Below, one piece after another: positions 60,915-64,000 of a stretch of DNA of 64,000 nucleotides. The translations under genes were made by a program, and so were the position numbers. Positions within the stretch are counted from its first letter, which is position 1; every line of letters begins with the position of its first letter. The notes under the pieces were generated by a model. It saw only the letters and a list, made by a program, of their open reading frames with translations. It had not been told where the DNA came from and ran no database searches. Source of the DNA: Liolophura sinensis. Its lineage: Eukaryota > Mollusca > Polyplacophora > Chitonida > Chitonidae. The stretch is taken from assembly GCF_032854445.1 (NCBI RefSeq), contig NC_088300.1:2480001-2544000 (forward strand). Reading direction: 5' to 3'.

Positions 60915-63446
60915 TCAAATGTGATATTGTATTGAAAGAGGTCATATTCCCTGCGACTCTGATACAAGCATGTTTGCGATTGAAAACAATTTTCGTTAAA
61001 TAGTTTGCCTGTTTAAATAGATTTTCTTTCTTAACTATTTTTTAAGAGAAAAGTGTTCCTTAATCATCAGTCAGGAGTGTCACTTGGCGATGTACGTTAT
61101 TAATTATTTGCTCTATTCTCTCCCGCTGGGTGCTAGGCTCGGGGCTGAAGGTGTGAGATATAGCCGTGATTCATGATGCACTGAGGCAAACCTCGATACC
61201 GGGGGCTGGGTTATGGCGGAGCCCCGGAGGGACACAAATCAAATAATTACACCCTTAAATAAATAATTAATTAATTAGTTCCTATAAGTTAAAGACAGTA
61301 TCTCTCAGAAGTGCTTCTTTGTAAACATTATACAGTCATAAGACGTGTACCGATATCCAACTTGTTGTATACGTGTACATATATATGTATATATCAAAGT
61401 TAACATAGCTTACATATATTATTCAGTATATTTAAACATGTGCCACTGTTTACATTCATGTTACATTTTATACAGAACTAGTTCGAACTAGAGAAGAATT
61501 TAAGGAGTAATACAGCACCACGTGCAGCTCTGGTAATAATGTTTTGTTTGTATTTTTTTTGTTTTTTTCTTTTGTTTTTTTTGGCTCCAAGGTCTTTGAT
61601 AGTTCATTGACAGTCATGAATATATATTGAGAGAGTAGCTTATGTTTTATGCTGCATAGATGGGGGCTAATTTGCTGCAACAGTCCTTGTGTCGGGTGTG
61701 GGGGAATGTGGTGGTGGTAGTCGCAGTGTGAGGAGGATGGGGGAGCAGATTTAGGGGTGAGGGGGCAGATTCAGCCCTATTCCAGGTTAATGAAAACATC
61801 CTATTTCAGTTGTAACCTGGCTTGGAGATAAGTCATTCCACTCTTTGCACCTCTCAGTTTATTCCATGTGAAATTTATACGCAGATTCTGTACACGTAAC
61901 AAAGGCTGTACTGTTTATGTAAATGCCCTATATATGCACGTGTTTAAATGTGAACACGTTACAAATCATTTCTCATGATTCTACATGATGTTACACCTGT
62001 TCAGGATCCTCCAGGTGCGCTTTTGTTGTCGGATTACATGTATATACACTCTAACTATGTCATCTTTGGTTGATTTTAGTTTCAAATGTTCAAATATTCC
62101 AAGTATTTTTGTACATAAGCTGACCGAGATACATGTATATAAATCAGTAATTGTATAAGCAGCAAGTTTAGTGACTGTAGGCGACCGACGATGCTCTCTG
62201 TACCTTCCCCTTTGCGCGGTCTAACGCCCCATGACTATCACTTGTCCTCCACCAACAGCGCCTACATGCACATGCTTAACTTGCCAAAGGTGGGTGTTTT
62301 ACCTCCACCCACAGAATTGAACGCCATCGTACAAGTGTAAAACAAAGCTTGAGTGCGACGCTAAATAACAAATAAATATAAATAAGTAGATGTACGTACA
62401 AAACCAACTCACGTTTATAGCTGTACATGTATATGTATTCTAATGTGTTTACCATAATCTAACCATAATCTGTTAATCGAATGGACATTGATACTGTTAT
62501 ATGTAATATGTAAAACCGTGAGAGCGATAAACACATGAGTTGTAATATCGTAACCATATATGCTGTGTTTAGAAGGAATTCCAATCTCACACTGATTTTC
62601 TTTTTTTCTCCTATGATTAAATCACATGGCTGATTGATGGCTAATAGCACCTGTGCTTATAAAACTGTCGGCGAAATGTTTATTTATGCTAAGCACTTCA
62701 TGATTCTTAAGATTGTCACATAATTGCTTTAGCCGATCCCAAATGTATATGCGATTATAATTATTAGTGCACTTTTACGCGTCCAAATGTCGTCACGGAG
62801 TTATCTGGTGCATGTCACAGGCGAGTGTAGGGCTGTATTCAAACAGGGAGTGGAAGGTTCCGAACAGCCAGGTGGCCAGCGCCATGAAGACTTGTTTGTT
62901 CAGGACACTATATACAATCTATATACAGTTAGTTATAACTATACACTACAATTCTTTATCTATGACATTGTGAAAATGAGCAGGTTTCTCATTGGGTTTT
63001 TTATATAATGCCAATTTCTGCTTGTTTTGACACGTGACGGACAGCTATAAAAATTAATCACGAAAATATCTTTCTTTCCATTTTTTTTACATTGTCAGCT
63101 ATATTTTTTAACATAGGGGATGTCAAAAGAGTTTGAATTCAAAGGGAACTTAAACTCTAAGCACGTGAAAGCATGACTGTGATTTAGGGCAAAGATGAGT
63201 GGTACAGGGTATGTAGTGGCCGTGTAGGCTGTTGGTCCGTACGAGGGGTTCAAGGTTCGAATGAGTGAACGAATGCTTATTGTGTTTGACATTGGCAGTA
63301 CTTAAATCAGTTACATTGCAATGAAAGCATGTTGGAGCTAGGACACGAGAATGGAGATGAGAATGATAACACCCAATATCAGAGGAAAGTGAACCTTAGC
63401 GTGATATATAGGAAAAATATATCGTGATCAATTGAATGTAACATGT
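60915..63446 (+). other. Intron or intergenic sequence after the Rho exon
   Basis: No recognised Rho exon 2. It includes SINE-like remnants at about 62290-62385 (GAACGCCATCGTACAAGTGT, GAGTGCGACGCTAAATAACA) and 63215-63265 (a tRNA-like GGGGTTCAAGGTTCGAATG). A GC-richer patch at about 62780-62905 is unassigned. Confidence 0.45.
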
Positions 63447-64000
63447 GTATTAACAAAGGTCGGTTTCTATCATTTGTTTCATGTCAAATAATGTCCCAGG
63501 CAATTCCTACCGACGAAGGTCGGTTAATTACATTTGTTTCATATCAGATAATGTCCCAGGCAATTCCTACTGACGAAGGTCGGTTTATTACATTTGTTTC
63601 ATGTCAGATAATGTGCCAGGTAATTCCTACTGACGAAGGTCGGTTTATTACATTTGTTTCATGTCAGATAATGTCCCAGGCAATTCCTACTGACGAAGGT
63701 CAGTTTTTATCATTTGTTTCATGTCAGATAATGTCCCAGGAAATTCCTACTGACGAAAGTCGGTTTATTAAATTTGTTTTTTTATCAGATAATGTCCCAG
63801 GCAATTCCTACTGACGAAGGTCAGTTTTTATCATTTGTTTCATGTCAGATAATGTCCCAGGCAATTCCTACTGACGAAGGTCGGTTTATTACATTTGTTT
63901 CATGTCAGATAATGTGCCAGGTAATTCCTACTGACGAAGGTCGGTTTATTACATTTGTTTCATGTCAGATAATGTCCCAGGCAATTCCTACTGACGAAGG
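63447..64000. repeat. Minisatellite, 60 bp unit, runs off the window
   Basis: More than nine copies of a 60 bp unit containing GGTCGGTTTATTACATTTGT and CAGATAATGTCCCAGGCAAT. Variant units recur as blocks: the GTGCCAGGTAATTCC unit at about 63612 occurs again near 63912, a 300 bp five-unit spacing. The 123-codon + frame comes from the 20-codon unit. Confidence 0.94.

Overview
The window is animal genomic DNA with spliced genes, GT-AG introns, tRNA-derived SINEs and many minisatellites. Short interspersed elements with (AAATA)n, (CTCA)n and (CATT)n tails, together with the gene types, point to a lophotrochozoan, most likely a marine mollusc. That assignment is inference from repeat style and protein resemblance, not from a database search.

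Layout. Positions 1-10.1 kb are AT-rich with three minisatellites (32, 69 and 63 bp units) and no gene I can support. Positions 10.27-21.24 kb (+) hold 13 in-phase exons coding for the C-terminal 980 residues of a proline/serine-rich, coiled-coil protein that ends in a SAM domain. Its last coding exon has been tandemly amplified just past the stop codon. Arrays of 57 and 48 bp units follow. Positions 28.9-30.5 kb (-) hold a broken AGC-type protein kinase. Positions 32.6-38.9 kb (+) hold a complete nine-exon mitochondrial-clan cytochrome P450. Positions 40-43 kb hold a foldback element of about 800 bp with long terminal inverted repeats and an array of palindromic GATATC sites, then a 150 bp hairpin. 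Positions 43.6-44.6 kb hold G-run-rich tandem repeats. Positions 44.9-45.4 kb (+) hold the costars-domain exon of an ABRA/STARS-like actin/Rho regulator, with a one-base frame break. Positions 48.5-50.0 kb (-) hold a complete four-exon COX16 gene. Positions 51.9-55.3 kb hold arrays of 93, 39 and 67 bp units. At 58.7 kb (+) is the first coding exon of a Rac/Cdc42-like small GTPase whose later exons lie outside the window. Positions 63.4-64 kb are a 60 bp array that runs off the end.

The genes are not an operon or an evident cluster. They are unrelated neighbours: a scaffold-like SAM protein, a mitochondrial P450, a cytochrome oxidase assembly factor, an actin/Rho-linked costars protein and a Rho GTPase. 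The ABRA-like and Rho-family genes belong to related actin pathways in other animals, but nothing here shows that they work together.

Most long open frames in the window are translations of tandem arrays whose unit length is a multiple of three, or whose unit lacks stops in several frames. They are not annotated as genes. The least ordinary items are the exon-derived array behind the SAM gene, the GATATC foldback element, a SINE tail placed at a splice acceptor, an 85 bp mini-SINE with an intact target-site duplication, and unusual I-helix residues in the P450.
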